64,000 nucleotides of DNA from Mugil cephalus. Its lineage: Eukaryota > Chordata > Actinopteri > Mugiliformes > Mugilidae. Shown here piece after piece: positions 30,876-46,400 of the stretch. Made by a program: the position numbers and the translations under genes. The notes beneath the pieces were generated by a model. The model was not told the DNA's origin. It did no database searches and saw only the letters and a list, made by a program, of their open reading frames with translations. The first letter of the stretch is position 1; every line of letters begins with the position of its first letter. Where the stretch lies: NCBI RefSeq assembly GCF_022458985.1, contig NC_061777.1, positions 17,325,668-17,389,667 of the forward strand, given 5' to 3'.

Positions 30876-32576
30876 GGCGAAGACGACACAAAACCAAAGA
30901 AAGCAATGACCTGCACACCACTGGACTGGACTCTGGCACTTCAAAGTTGTTGTCAACTTGCTTACACAACATGTAACCCTGACTTCCAGTCTTGCTAAAT
31001 CCCAAGTAAAGGACAGCAAATCAATATCTAGCTCAGCTTTGTAAATCATTCCGAAGCACGATTTACAATTATCATTTTTACTGTTCCACAAGCATCCAAA
31101 ATGAGTAATACGAAGGTGAGATATGTGTGTGCATGTAAACACTGCACTTTTTCAGGTTTTCTGGAAAGCATATAAAAATATGTTCTTTTGAGGAGGCAGA
31201 GTTGCATTTAATAAAACTCTGCCGTTACAAAAAAAGGAGCCTAATTCAATGAAAAGCAGATTAATGATTAAACCTAAAAATGTGTATCCATGTCCAAGAA
31301 CATTTGGCTTGTTCTCTTTTCTTGGTAGTAAGTGACTGACTACTGGCTTAAACAAAATATTTTTTTAAAGCATATGTGTTGTGTATGATTTGTGACCTAA
31401 ACAGAAGGAAGGAAATGAGGAAATTTAGACTGTCAGCGCCATCTGGTGGGGCAGACTGAACACTGCAGGAGTAAAATAGATTTGCCTACTGCATGTTCTA
31501 TAAACTGAACACAACAAATAAATCACTGCTTGAGGTCACAGCCATTCATTGCTCCAGAACACCACCAAAAGTTCATTTCCTGATGATAATTTTTAGTAGT
31601 CAATTGGGAATTAGGGCGAATAAAACAGAAATGCACAGGGTTATAAATCCGCTGAAGCGGCACAACATGATCTTTGTTCCAATCAGCTCAACAAGCTGAG
31701 ACGTTTCTTTCACAACAGCCACAGTTCAGCTTTGGCTTTAAAGGTTTATGAAAGTGTAAAGGTCACCTGTAATGTGATCCCATTGGTGCTGGAGCAGAGT
31801 TAAGATGTACAAACACTGCCCTGCATTGTTAGTAATTTAAATGACGTAGAGGTGGGCAGCACAGACCGACGAAGGAGCAAGATTAACTAACTCTTGAGAT
31901 TGTGGTGTGTCGTAGATCTTTAGGCTTTTCTAAACTGCTGTGTCTGAGTCTGAGAACAGGCTCAGTGCATCCAAAGGGAGAGGAAACCAATGCTGTGTCT
32001 CTGTCAGTTAATATCTTCTCTTGACAGGCCTTCCAGCATCTGTGCACGATGGCTGTCAGCACCTGTGAGTGGTAAGTAGAGTTTTACTTATTGCACTAGA
32101 GAGTACATTGCCTTGCAATACTAAACACTAGCTACTGCTAACAACAAAAGTTGTTGCTGTTTGTGTTGTGAAAAACAAGTCAGTGATCTAACTTGTCTTT
32201 GATATTGACTGATGTGTGTTAATAAATGTGAATTAAACATAGTAATTCTAACTCTAAAATTATAATGCGGCACCAACTATGTTCTTTTCAGGTGGAGCGA
32301 ATGCACTTTTTACTGTTAAGAATTTACTTTTGCAAAGCCAGAGATGTCAGTTTAATGCAGCAGTAGTGTTGGATGTAATAGATCACGTAATAGGGAGACT
32401 TGTACAAGTGCAGTGTCCAGTGATCAGGTGATTTGGACGTATATAACTTTTACACTGCTCTTAAATGATTGAGACATCCAGATAGGCAGTTTTATTATTT
32501 GTGAGCCAGTCACCCAAGGTCCTGTCCTCTATGAAACCCATGTGTGTGCAAGTGTGCAGCCTATGTATGGACTATA
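30876..32576. other. 5' flank of IDO, no gene seen
   Basis: Contains the upstream region of the minus-strand IDO gene. I looked for interferon-type elements: no clean ISRE (GAAANNGAAA) or GAS (TTCNNNGAA) was found near the start; the closest is a GAAA-four-GAAA arrangement near 31411-31426, with the wrong spacing. A long upstream open frame continuous with exon 1 on the minus strand has no further similarity to IDO and is treated as 5' UTR or chance. Confidence 0.4.
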
Positions 32577-33093
32577 CACTGATCAGGCATAACATTATGA
32601 CCACCTGCCTGATATTGTGTCCTGGTCTCCCTTGTGCCTCCAGAATAGTTGTGACTCATCAGAGAATGGACATGGTCCTTCTATCCTGTGATATCTGGCA
32701 CCAGGGAAGCAGGATGTTGTCAGTGGGGGTCTTTGGGTCCTATGGGTTAAGAGGAGGGGTCTCTCTGGATCAGGCTTGTTCCAGTACATCCCACAGATAC
32801 TCGATCAGTTTGGGGTCCGGTGAATTTGGACGCTAGGTCAAAACCTTGTGCTGTGTTTCATGTTTGTTTCTTTGTTGTTTGTTCCTAAACTGTTTTGTGT
32901 GCGTATGCCTGTGTGATGACTGCTCCCATGTGTCATTGCTATGAGGGTGTGGTTGCCTGATCTGGTCTAGGTGGGTTCTGCATGTCAGGTGCCAGGTCCA
33001 AAAGTTTCATAACAGAACATTGTCCTGTCGCAGTATTGACTATGTTATTTACTTCTCCTGTCAGTGGTCATAATGTTATTCCTGATCAGCTTT
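32577..33093 (-). mobile_element. Internally deleted Tc1-like element with both termini
   Basis: The left end reads cactgatcaggcataacatt directly after a TA, and the right end reads ggtcataatgttattcctga (33067-33086). These are inverted terminal repeats of the family seen at 7.55-7.87 kb and 47.3 kb, and TA is the usual Tc1/mariner target. Orientation is minus: transposase C-terminal sequence, frame-broken, reads on the minus strand at about 32580-32840. An internal deletion follows, then traces of the transposase segment around 32990-33025 and the 5' leader next to the terminus. About 517 bases remain of an element normally about 1.5 kb. It lies between the divergent IDO and RHOBTB2 genes. 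Confidence 0.85.
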
Positions 33094-33389
33094 AATTTCA
33101 AGTTAATTTCTCCAGGAAGGCCCCACCTGTCCCAGCTGAAGTGTAGTAAAGCCACTACTACACTCACAATACTACCAGTAGGCAAAGGTAGCTGATTATT
33201 AATGCAGATGTGTCCACTGTATTTAGCTCTGAATGGGAGGGGGTGTATATTAGTCACATTCACATAAAAAAACGGTTTTTAAACGATGCACTGCAGACTT
33301 ATTTCAAGGTAGAGGTTAAAGCATGTTAGCGCCAGACTCCATAGGGTTTCTTATGAGCTGCGGAATGAGATTTGTGCGACTTTAAAGTG

Positions 33390-33900
33390 GATCAGTGTTT
33401 TGTAATGAATGGGGTTTTTTTCCGCCTGTACGCCTGCCTATTATTAGCTACGAGGCCTTTCCAGTAAGTGGAGGTGGCTCCATGACGGTCAGGGCTGCAG
33501 CTCTGCAAACAGGCTTCAGATCAGCGCTTTTCCGGCAATGCAACCGGACTCGTCGTATCGCTGATCCGGAGGACTCTTAACGGGAACATCTGCGCTCGGC
33601 CGGCTATTCTCAAGCCTCGCACACCTCGCCTTGAAGATGAAGTTAAATACGAGCCGCCGTCAGGTGCGAGCTGCATCCGATGGAGCCCGCATGCTTCGTA
33701 TCTCGTTCGTCGACCAACTCGATGCAGCACTTCCTTATGTTGCGGTAAGGAGGGCTGGCTACATTCATCACGGAGGATTCGGCCCGGGTATTACAGCTTG
33801 TCGCCGTTTTTTACGTTACAGTCTGAGCCAGATAAACAGGCTCAGGAGTCAGTGACGGGGCGTTACATAACGCGTAATGCAGCAGAGCCTCATGACTAGT
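33390..33900 (+). promoter_or_regulatory. CpG-rich promoter and first exon of RHOBTB2
   Basis: CG dinucleotides are dense here (about eight or nine in 33541-33600 alone) while flanking DNA is AT-rich and CpG-poor. The block ends beside a strong splice donor, GCG followed by GTAAGG at 33745, which pairs in frame with the RHOBTB2 acceptor at 35260. No TATA box was noticed. This is the expected appearance of a CpG-island promoter with a broad transcription start; the exact start cannot be read from sequence. Confidence 0.65.
33680..33744 (+). other. RHOBTB2 exon 1 segment with in-frame upstream ATGs
   Basis: Splicing the donor at 33745 to the acceptor before 35261 keeps one open frame from ATG 33680 through ATGs at 33722 and 33737 into exon 2, ending SPLTDTD before the conserved MDYERP. 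The predicted extension is 29 residues from the first ATG, 15 from the second and 10 from the third. A stop codon lies upstream of 33680 in this frame. Contexts at all three are weak at position -3 (C, T and C). The conserved Met at 35283 has a better context (G at -3, G at +4). Translation of the extension is therefore possible but unproven. Confidence 0.5.
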
Positions 33901-35207
33901 GTCTCGGTGGTGGAGGGACTGTTCGGTCCTTCTGGTAGGATATGCACTATTTTATCATTTCTGCTATGGCTGATAAACGCGGCTGCATTCGTATTCAATG
34001 CCCATGTATTTAAGATAATTTTTTTTTAAAAATCGGATGAATTAATTCGGGAATTGCGCGGCGTAATCTTTGACAGGAAAGGGCACATGAATGAGCAATA
34101 TTAAAGGCGTTGTATCTCTTTGCTGTTATATAGGCCCAGTCTAAGGTCACTGTCGTTTATGGCTTAAGAGGGATGAGCCTATAGGGATGCAGGTCGTGCA
34201 GTCAATGAAAAGCTGATTTTTATGAATGGCTGCAAGTGACTGGAAAAAAACAAAAAAACAAAAAAATCGTAGTAACCCGCGATAGTAGCCTAATATCTCA
34301 ATTCTGGCTGTAAGAGTTTTCTGATAATACCATCCCTGTCCTTTGATTGAAGTGTTGTATGCTTTAGCATATTTTCTTCATATTGGGCAACTTGAGGTCC
34401 ATCATGTGCAGAAATACTAGTTGACCTCATTCTTAAGAAAATCACCACAGCCTGTCTGAGAGTCAAAATATGAATGACTATGACACCGATTTCAAGGAGG
34501 AAGGTGGGGCGAAACTCGGATGGTCGTCTGGTATCTTGATCTGGAAGCGAAACCAAAGTTTGGGACATTCACTGCACACAGTTTGACCTCCGGAGGTTAG
34601 AACTAAAATGAGGCTGAGCTTGGCATTTTACCGCCTTGTTATTTTGTATTGTATATTATAGTGTCAGTTGGATACAGCACTCTTTATCAGTTCAGAGCAT
34701 TACCTGACACAAGCACAGGCTACAGTTCCCTTGGAAACCAGTCTGGCTACCTTCACTGTTAGCCATCAACCACTTTCAAGATACAGAAATAGTCTCTTTA
34801 CCCATTCCTTCCATTTCCTTTACTGAACGTGCATGAATATGTATGTCACATACCTTGCATTGATTGCAGTGTAATGGGGCGGTGATGACGTAAGCTTCAA
34901 AGAAAGCCTGCTAGGCCTGGTTTGTAAAGAAACAATGAAGGGCATTTTGGCTTGCAGAGCCCTTTTAAACACACGGCAGATAAACATTCTCAGTGCTGCT
35001 CTGATGTGAAGTCTTAGGTTCCTGTTTTCGCTTGTCACTTTATTTTTTTTTTCTATCACAGGAACAGAGAGTACAGAGAAGTTGTGAATGGGCACAGGGA
35101 AGTCACGAGGCCGTCCATTGATAGCTCTGCAGGCAGAATGAGCAGTGCAGATGGGGGCTAGTCAGTGTCTGGATTAACCTGTGGCCTTGTTGTGTCCGGG
35201 ACTGTAG

Positions 35208-39444
<4,237 letters not shown>

Positions 39445-41281
39445 CCAAGTGGTAAGGGGAGGTCCACTCCAGAGTGGGTCAGTGTAGATGCGAGCTGTAA
39501 AAGGTACTATAGAAGACAGGTACTGCTGGCTAGGTACACCCCAATTATTCAGGCACACAGTTTCTTCTCCTGATTGTTTGCCTCTGCAGTCAAACACCTC
39601 TCTAGGTTTACTTGTTCGGCTCAGTCTGTCGTTTAAAGTAATGAGTTTTGCTCTTTAGATTTTCAGCTTGGTATACATACGACTCAGATCTCAGTGACTG
39701 GCTAACAAATGGCACAGGCGCAAATATGAAGTCATTTGGACCACCTGAGTTTTAAGTTGAAAAAATACAACTCTGCTGGTACAGAACTTTCCACCTCTGG
39801 TCATAATTGTCATCAGTCAACTTGAACTGATAATAACCAAGTGCTGCTTATCAGCTGCAACAACCAGCAATTAAACACAGAACTTAAGTCTCAGAGATAT
39901 AACACTTTGCCCTTAAGTGTTTGTACAATCTACTAAACCATGTGTACAGTATGATCTCAACAACAGGATGTAACAATAGCATGGCCTGCACACAATTAGT
40001 TACTGGAGTCATACATTCTAACCATAAATACCACTTATGCATAAATTAAAAAAAAAATTCTGGCAACTTCTACTCCTGCTAATTTTCTGTACAGTCATTC
40101 TGTGTTTGAATGTTTGTGTACAGCTTGCACAGCTAAAAGTGATCGGACACACTCAGTATTTATATATTGTGATCTTGTGATTTGAGGCCTCTTGTCAAAA
40201 AAGGGCTTAAGTTTACATGAATGCATTCAGTTTCCTGAGACACAGGAGATCCCAAATCAAGGAAAACATCTGTATTTTCTGTAAAATGCCAGCAAAACCA
40301 AACTGGATTGTTAATATTTTCCTATGAGATGCTTGATGAGGCTTGTCACCACACGTTTCCCCCGACTCTATGATTCAGTTTTGCGTTTGAATGATTCTTC
40401 TTGACCACTGTCATCTCGGAAAGCAACACATAATATATCTCGGAATCAGCAGCAGTGCATCCAGATCTGAAGCGACCACATGGACATTGCCATCCCTCTT
40501 GGACTGTAACGCATCAACCACTGGTGGTAATCTGGCCTTTAGAGATCTGCTTTTGTTTCTCAGAGGGTGTCTCCTGACTGTCTGCAGTTGGCTATGTAAG
40601 ACTTTTACATGAAGGAGACTTCCTTGTGCTTGGGTGAAGTCATCAACACTCTTCTACACACCTCGGGCACTTTCTGGACTCTTCTCCACAGAGAGACACA
40701 CAAGAACCTCCGGTGGAAGCATCGTGGCAAATGGCACTAGAGACAGTGTGGCGTCGTGACGCACTGCATTTTCAAAAAGGACCTGGTGAGGGTGCTTAAA
40801 CAAGACCTTTTAAAGGTTTCTAAGAGAGTTGTGATGAGGTTTAGATCATTTTTGTTGATTTGTTTTACATACCTTACAGTATATGTTTAAGATTGTCATT
40901 AACTGTTGTATTGATTGTAGGACGGGCTGCAGCATTATTTGGATTTGTAGACTTGGTGCTCAGTGAAGATGGGAAGTATTATAAATCATAAAAAAAATAA
41001 TATCAGATGAACTGCAAGTAACTTGCACCACTCTAAATGTGCTGTTACCTAATATTGTGCACTGCAGGCAGTGAGCGGATTCATACAGTATTACTGAGTA
41101 ATACATATGCTGAACGTAGACTTAACTTATCTGACTTGTGTTTAGTTACTGTGCAGCTACAAACTGTTGTTGAAAATACCTGAATACTCATTGTGCTGAC
41201 CTCAAGTTACATCTACTATATACTGTAGTATACATGCAAATTACAGGCAGTTCAGATAAACAGTTGACTAATAGTAATAAA
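39445..41281 (+). other. Probable RHOBTB2 3' UTR
   Basis: No coding exon follows the RHOBTB2 stop. An AATAAA at 41276-41281 runs into a genomic A tract (41279-41297). Further candidates are AATAAA at 41732-41737 and near 43209-43214, so the 3' end may lie well downstream. Long 3' UTRs are usual for this gene in vertebrates. Between 41300 and 43200 I see only A-rich tracts and no gene. Confidence 0.4.
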
Positions 41282-41297
41282 AAAAAAAAAAAAAAAA
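41279..41297. repeat. A tract
   Basis: Nineteen consecutive A residues, immediately overlapping an AATAAA hexamer. Confidence 0.8.
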
Positions 41298-42641
41298 GGA
41301 TTACAGCGCAAGGTAAAGTAGAGATATGCTCATATAAATTACACTATAAAGATTCACGGTACATCCATACGACACGCTATTGTTATTAAGAGAGTACATT
41401 CTAATTGCAGCGTTTGCTTTTGCAGCTTATATCAATCTTGTATATGACACCTTTCCACACTGTTCATGACTAGAAATGTATTTTAGAGCCCAACAAAGAG
41501 CCTCAGATTGATGAATTGGATGAACTGATTAAGAGACAAAAAACAATTCTTACATGTATTATTAACTCCTGACCTAATAACTACACTGCATAAAAAGGGC
41601 TCACCAAAATAGTAAAATAGTAAAAAGTGATTTGTCATCATTTAAAATGGAAGATTTGGATGAATGGTGGTGCCGGTGCTCCAAGCAGTAGCTTTAAATT
41701 ATTCTCAATTACAATTAAATTGTCTGTTTGTAATAAAATACAGGATCTGTCATCGTACTTCAGCTTAACTGCTCAAATCATTTGGAATACACAGTCAGAC
41801 ATCGGGAGATGGACAAGTCCATCTCCAGAAACAGTGTTCTCTCTCTTCTAGAGATGGCTTTATCCTAATTCTGAAGGCTTTACTTTACCACTGAGATAAT
41901 GTCCAGTTCACACAAATGCAGTGTAGTGTAACAGGGTAAGAACAAGAGGGTCGGAATTGTCATAACTTGCCTTGTGGTGTGACTGATGAAGTTCATAAAC
42001 ATGCATTTCATTCCTCAGTGCATCTTCCGCTGATGTTTTGCATCAGCAACACCTCATGCCTTAATGTACAGTGTACTGTGGTATTGAATGTAAAGTAGTG
42101 TTGCTGTGGTCACCAATTTGTTTGCTAAATCTTACGCTGCCATGGTGCTCTCTAGGCTGTGTGCGTATTTGTAAATGTGCATAATCCACAACTTTGATGT
42201 AAAGCAAGCAGTTGGTGTGTAATTTGAGGAGTCCAGTGAGTGTCCTTTAGCTTGAACATCGCTTGAGGTTAATGTTTTAAAACCGAGTCACAGGAAATAA
42301 TTAAACACTCTGACCATCAAGGCCACACAAGATACCACAACATGCAGGGATTTCAAATTAGTTTCATTATTTTAAAGTTTCATTTATGCCAATGAGCTCC
42401 AGACAGTGTAGACACTGGAAGTTAGACAGCTACTCAAACGTGAATATATATTGTGTGATGACTTCTGCAATTCAAATAGCAATCAATACAAGCTATTGCA
42501 TAGTTGAACATAGACACTTTTTTGTACTATGCATATTAAAATGTCTGACTCTGAAACTTGCACTGCTTCGTAGCACCAGGTTCTATTCAAATTGCATTAG
42601 AGGGTTCTGCAACATCATTAGAAAGTAGTAGAAAACATCAG

Positions 42642-42720
42642 GTAAAAAAAAAAATAAATAAAAAAAAAATAAAGAAAGAAATTAAATTAAATTTAAATAA
42701 AAAAAAAAAGAAAAAGAAAA
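42642..42720. repeat. A-rich low-complexity tract
   Basis: Irregular AAAT/AAAG repetition over about 80 bases; it gives lysine-rich chance translations only. Confidence 0.8.
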
Positions 42721-42931
42721 GATTAGATCATAAATTACAAAGACCTTGTCAACAGGGCCCTTTTCCATATGTTTGGGTGCTAATATCACAGCTGCAGAGA
42801 AGCACAAACCAAAGGGAGCTTTAGCAGCACCAGGAATATATTATATATGCTGCACAATCACTACTGCATAGTTTAAGAGGCCTTGTTTAGAAATGGTTGA
42901 AAATTAAATAGATAAAGAAAAAACAATAGTG

Positions 42932-42958
42932 AAAAAAAAAAAAAAAAAAAAAAAAAAA
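42932..42958. repeat. A tract, 27 bases
   Basis: An uninterrupted run of A. No transposon tail or target-site duplication was identified next to it. Confidence 0.85.
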
Positions 42959-43276
42959 CAGACATAAAAAACACTTGAATGTTTTCTCAGTGTTCAATGC
43001 CTGGATGACATTTTCCTTAGTCACCAGGCATTTTTTGTTCTCAAGAGCTGTTTTTATGGTTTAGGAGCTGTAAGTCTGAAATTCTGTAGCATGTGTTCTT
43101 GAAAATGTGTAAATACCATTTACTAAATAAAAAAAAAGGAGCGACATGTGCAGTTTGGGTGCCGCCCGATTTGTTGACACTTAACAGCTTCTGTATATGG
43201 ACATGACAATAAAACTTCATCCTGGTGCGCCGGGAGGATCCTGTTCTGCGCAGAGACGTCAGCGGGGATAACGGTC

Positions 43277-43413
43277 GAAGCAGAATAAAAAGAAGCAGAA
43301 GAAGAAGCAGAAGCAGAAGCAGGAGGAGAAGCAGACGAAGAAGCAGAAGAAGAAGAAGAAGAAGAAGAAGCAGCAGCAGCAGCAGCAGCAGAAGAAGAAG
43401 AAGAAGAAGAAGA
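43277..43413. repeat. Purine-rich triplet repeat (GAA/GCA) in putative PEBP4 exon 1
   Basis: Interrupted GAAGCA/GAA units are followed by about seven pure CAG units at 43371-43390, then pure GAA units. It ends 36 bases before the PEBP4 start codon. It yields Arg/Ser-, Ser- or Leu-rich translations in different frames, none of them a credible protein. If transcribed it would sit in the 5' UTR, where GAA-rich sequence can act as an exonic splicing enhancer. Confidence 0.85.
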
Positions 43414-43449
43414 CAAGCAACCTGCAGCTCACTGGACAGCCCGAAAAAG

Positions 43450-46400
43450 ATGGTAACGTTCAAAACAAATGCTACCATAACGCTTAGTAAGATAACTGCA
43501 CTCTGTTTGCTGTTTTTATCTGTATGTGTGTCACTTATAACTTATAAGCCACTTGCGAGGCGTGAAACACAAATATAAAGTTCATGCATTAACTTTAATT
43601 GCATTTCCGTTTGCGTGAGAGTCATTTTTGAGCAACCAAAACGCTTCTTGTGATGAGATAAACAGCTGAAACCATGACGGTGTCGTTATGTGTGGCACAC
43701 ATTGCAACTTAATGCTGTCCATGTTAAATATAGAAACACTTTTTTTGTGCGTATGTGTGTGTGTTGCGCGTGACGGTTGCAGGAGGATTAAGGCGCGTGA
43801 CACATTTTAAAACGTGGCACTGAAAGTGTTTTAAGTAAATGTTGACTGGAACTAAAAACACTAACAGCGTCATGTAGGTAGGTAGGTAGATGTCAGGTGT
43901 TTAAACGAGCTGCGATTGATCCAGACCATAAGTGTAATTCCTGAAAGCGGTAAAATCAAAAGAAAGCAGAAATAATCTGTCGACTAATGAATGTAAAGCC
44001 ACAGAAGACCAATCAGCAGTAAAGCCGAAATTCACTTAATAATTACATTAGATTCAACTCAATAGTCATTGAATATATGCATAACGGGAAAAAAAACAAA
44101 CAACAATAGCAATACGTGTAAAATGAACTCAGTTGTAGGGAAGAAACTATGTCAACTGTGATAAGAAAATAAGGAAATGTGATTATTTTGAATTATTTAC
44201 AACAATATTGCCCTTCCAGTGAAAATGTGGACACACCTTTCTGTTGAATTGAATGAGAAGGTGTGACCAAAAACTAGCAGTAAATACATTAAGTTGTTGT
44301 TCAGAGTAAGCAAACACTGAGGCATGGGCATAATATTTAAGGGATCACAGACAATGCAAGTGTAATTCCTAAAAGCTGTGAAATCAAAAGAAAGCAGAAA
44401 TAATCTGTCAATTAATTAATGTAAAGCAACAGAAGACCAATCAGCAGTAAAGCTGAATTTCACTTAATAATTACATTAGATTCAACTTTATATTCATTGA
44501 ATATATGCATAACGGGAAAAAAAAAAACAAACAACAATAGCAATACGTGTAAAATGAACTCAGTTGTAGGGAAGAAACTATGTCAACTGTAAAACTATGT
44601 CAACTGTGATAAGAAAATAAGGAAATGTGATTATTTTGAATTATTTACAACAATATTGCCCTTCCAGTGAAAATGTGGTCACACCTTTCTGAGAAGGTGT
44701 GACCAAAAACTAGCAGTAAATACATTAAGTTGTTGTTCAGAGTAAGCAAACACTGAGGCATGGGCATAATATTTAAGGGATCACAGACAATGCACCCTGA
44801 AACTGACGGACCACGATCAATTCATTATTAAATGGAATTCTTTTATATAAATGATATTGGCTAAAACTTAACGCATTTTAAAAGTATTGTTAAATCAATT
44901 GTTATATTTTTTGTTTATTTCACACAGAAGATGAAAATGTTGCCATGTCAGAACGTTATTTACAGATGATAAGAAACAGGAAACGCCTGTAGGAAGAAGT
45001 GAAGTCATGGAAGAAGCTTTGACAGCACGTATAATCAGACTTGAATGCTGTGTATCATTATTTACAGGGATTCATTCAAAAGATCTCTCTGTACGTATTT
45101 GTTTATTTACCAGTGGATCATCTTCTGTGTAGTTTTATTGTGAAGCAGTCGACTGAAAGAGATACAGATCCCGGTCCACAGGAACCCTGTTCTTAAATCC
45201 TACATCTGTAAATTGAAAAAACGGCATCCAAACAAACAACAATAGCAATACGTGTTAAATGAACTCAGTTGTAGGGAAGAAACTATGTCAACTGTAAAAC
45301 TATGTCAACCGTGATAAGAAAATAAGGAAATGTGATTATTTTGAATTATTTACAACAATATTGCCCTTCCAGTGAAAATGTGGACACACCTTTCTGTTGA
45401 ATTGAATGAGAAGGTGTAATCAAAAACTAGCAGTAAATACATTAAGTTGTTGTTCAGAGTAAGCAAACACTGAGGCATGGGCATAATATTTAAGGGATCA
45501 CAGACAATGCAAGTGTAATTCCTAAAAGCTGTGAAATCAAAAGAAAGCAGAAATAATCTGTCGACTATTGAATGTAAAGCAACAGAAGACCAATCAGCAG
45601 TAAAGCTGAAATTCACTTAATAATTACATTAGATTCAACTTTATATTCATTGAATATATGCATAACGGAAAACAAAAAATAACAACAATAGCAATACGTG
45701 TAAAATGAACTCAGTTGTAGGGAAGAAACTATGTCAACTGTAAAACTATGTCAACTGTGATAAGAAATTAAGGAAATGTGATTATTTTGAATTATTTACA
45801 ACAATATTGCCCTTCCAGTGAAAATGTGGTCACACCTTTCTGAGAAGGTGTGACCAAAAACTAGCAGTAAATACATTAAGTTGTTGTTCAGAGTAAGCAA
45901 ACACTGAGGCATGGGCATAATATTTAAGGGATCACAGACAATGCACACTGAAACTGACGGACCACGATCAATTCATTATTAAATGGAATTCTTTTATATA
46001 AATGATATTGGCTAAAACTTAGCACATTTTAAAAGTATTATCAAATGAATTGTTACATTTTTTGTTTATTTCACACAGAAGATGAAAATGTTGCCATGTC
46101 AGAACGTTATTTACAGATGATAAGAAACAGGAAACGCCTGTAGGAAGAAGTGAAGTCATGGAAGAAGCTTTGACAGCACGTATAATCAGACTTGAATGCT
46201 GTGTATCATTATTTACAGGGATTCATTCAAAAGATCTCTCTGTACGTATTTGTTTATTTACCAGTGGATCATCTTCTGTGTAGTTTTATTGTGAAGCAGT
46301 CGACTGAAAGAGATACAGATCCCGGTCCACAGGAACCCTGTTCTTAAATCCTACATCTGTAAATTGAAAAAACGGCATCCAAACAAACAACAATAGCAAT

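Noticed and set aside
31409..31428. Possible interferon-response element upstream of IDO
   Set aside because: Two GAAA cores are separated by four bases instead of two; it does not meet the ISRE pattern.
43041..43478. Long poly-Leu and poly-Ser frames on the minus strand and an Arg/Ser-rich frame on the plus strand
   Set aside because: They are translations of the GAA/GCA triplet repeat in different frames; the plus frame has no ATG before 43450.
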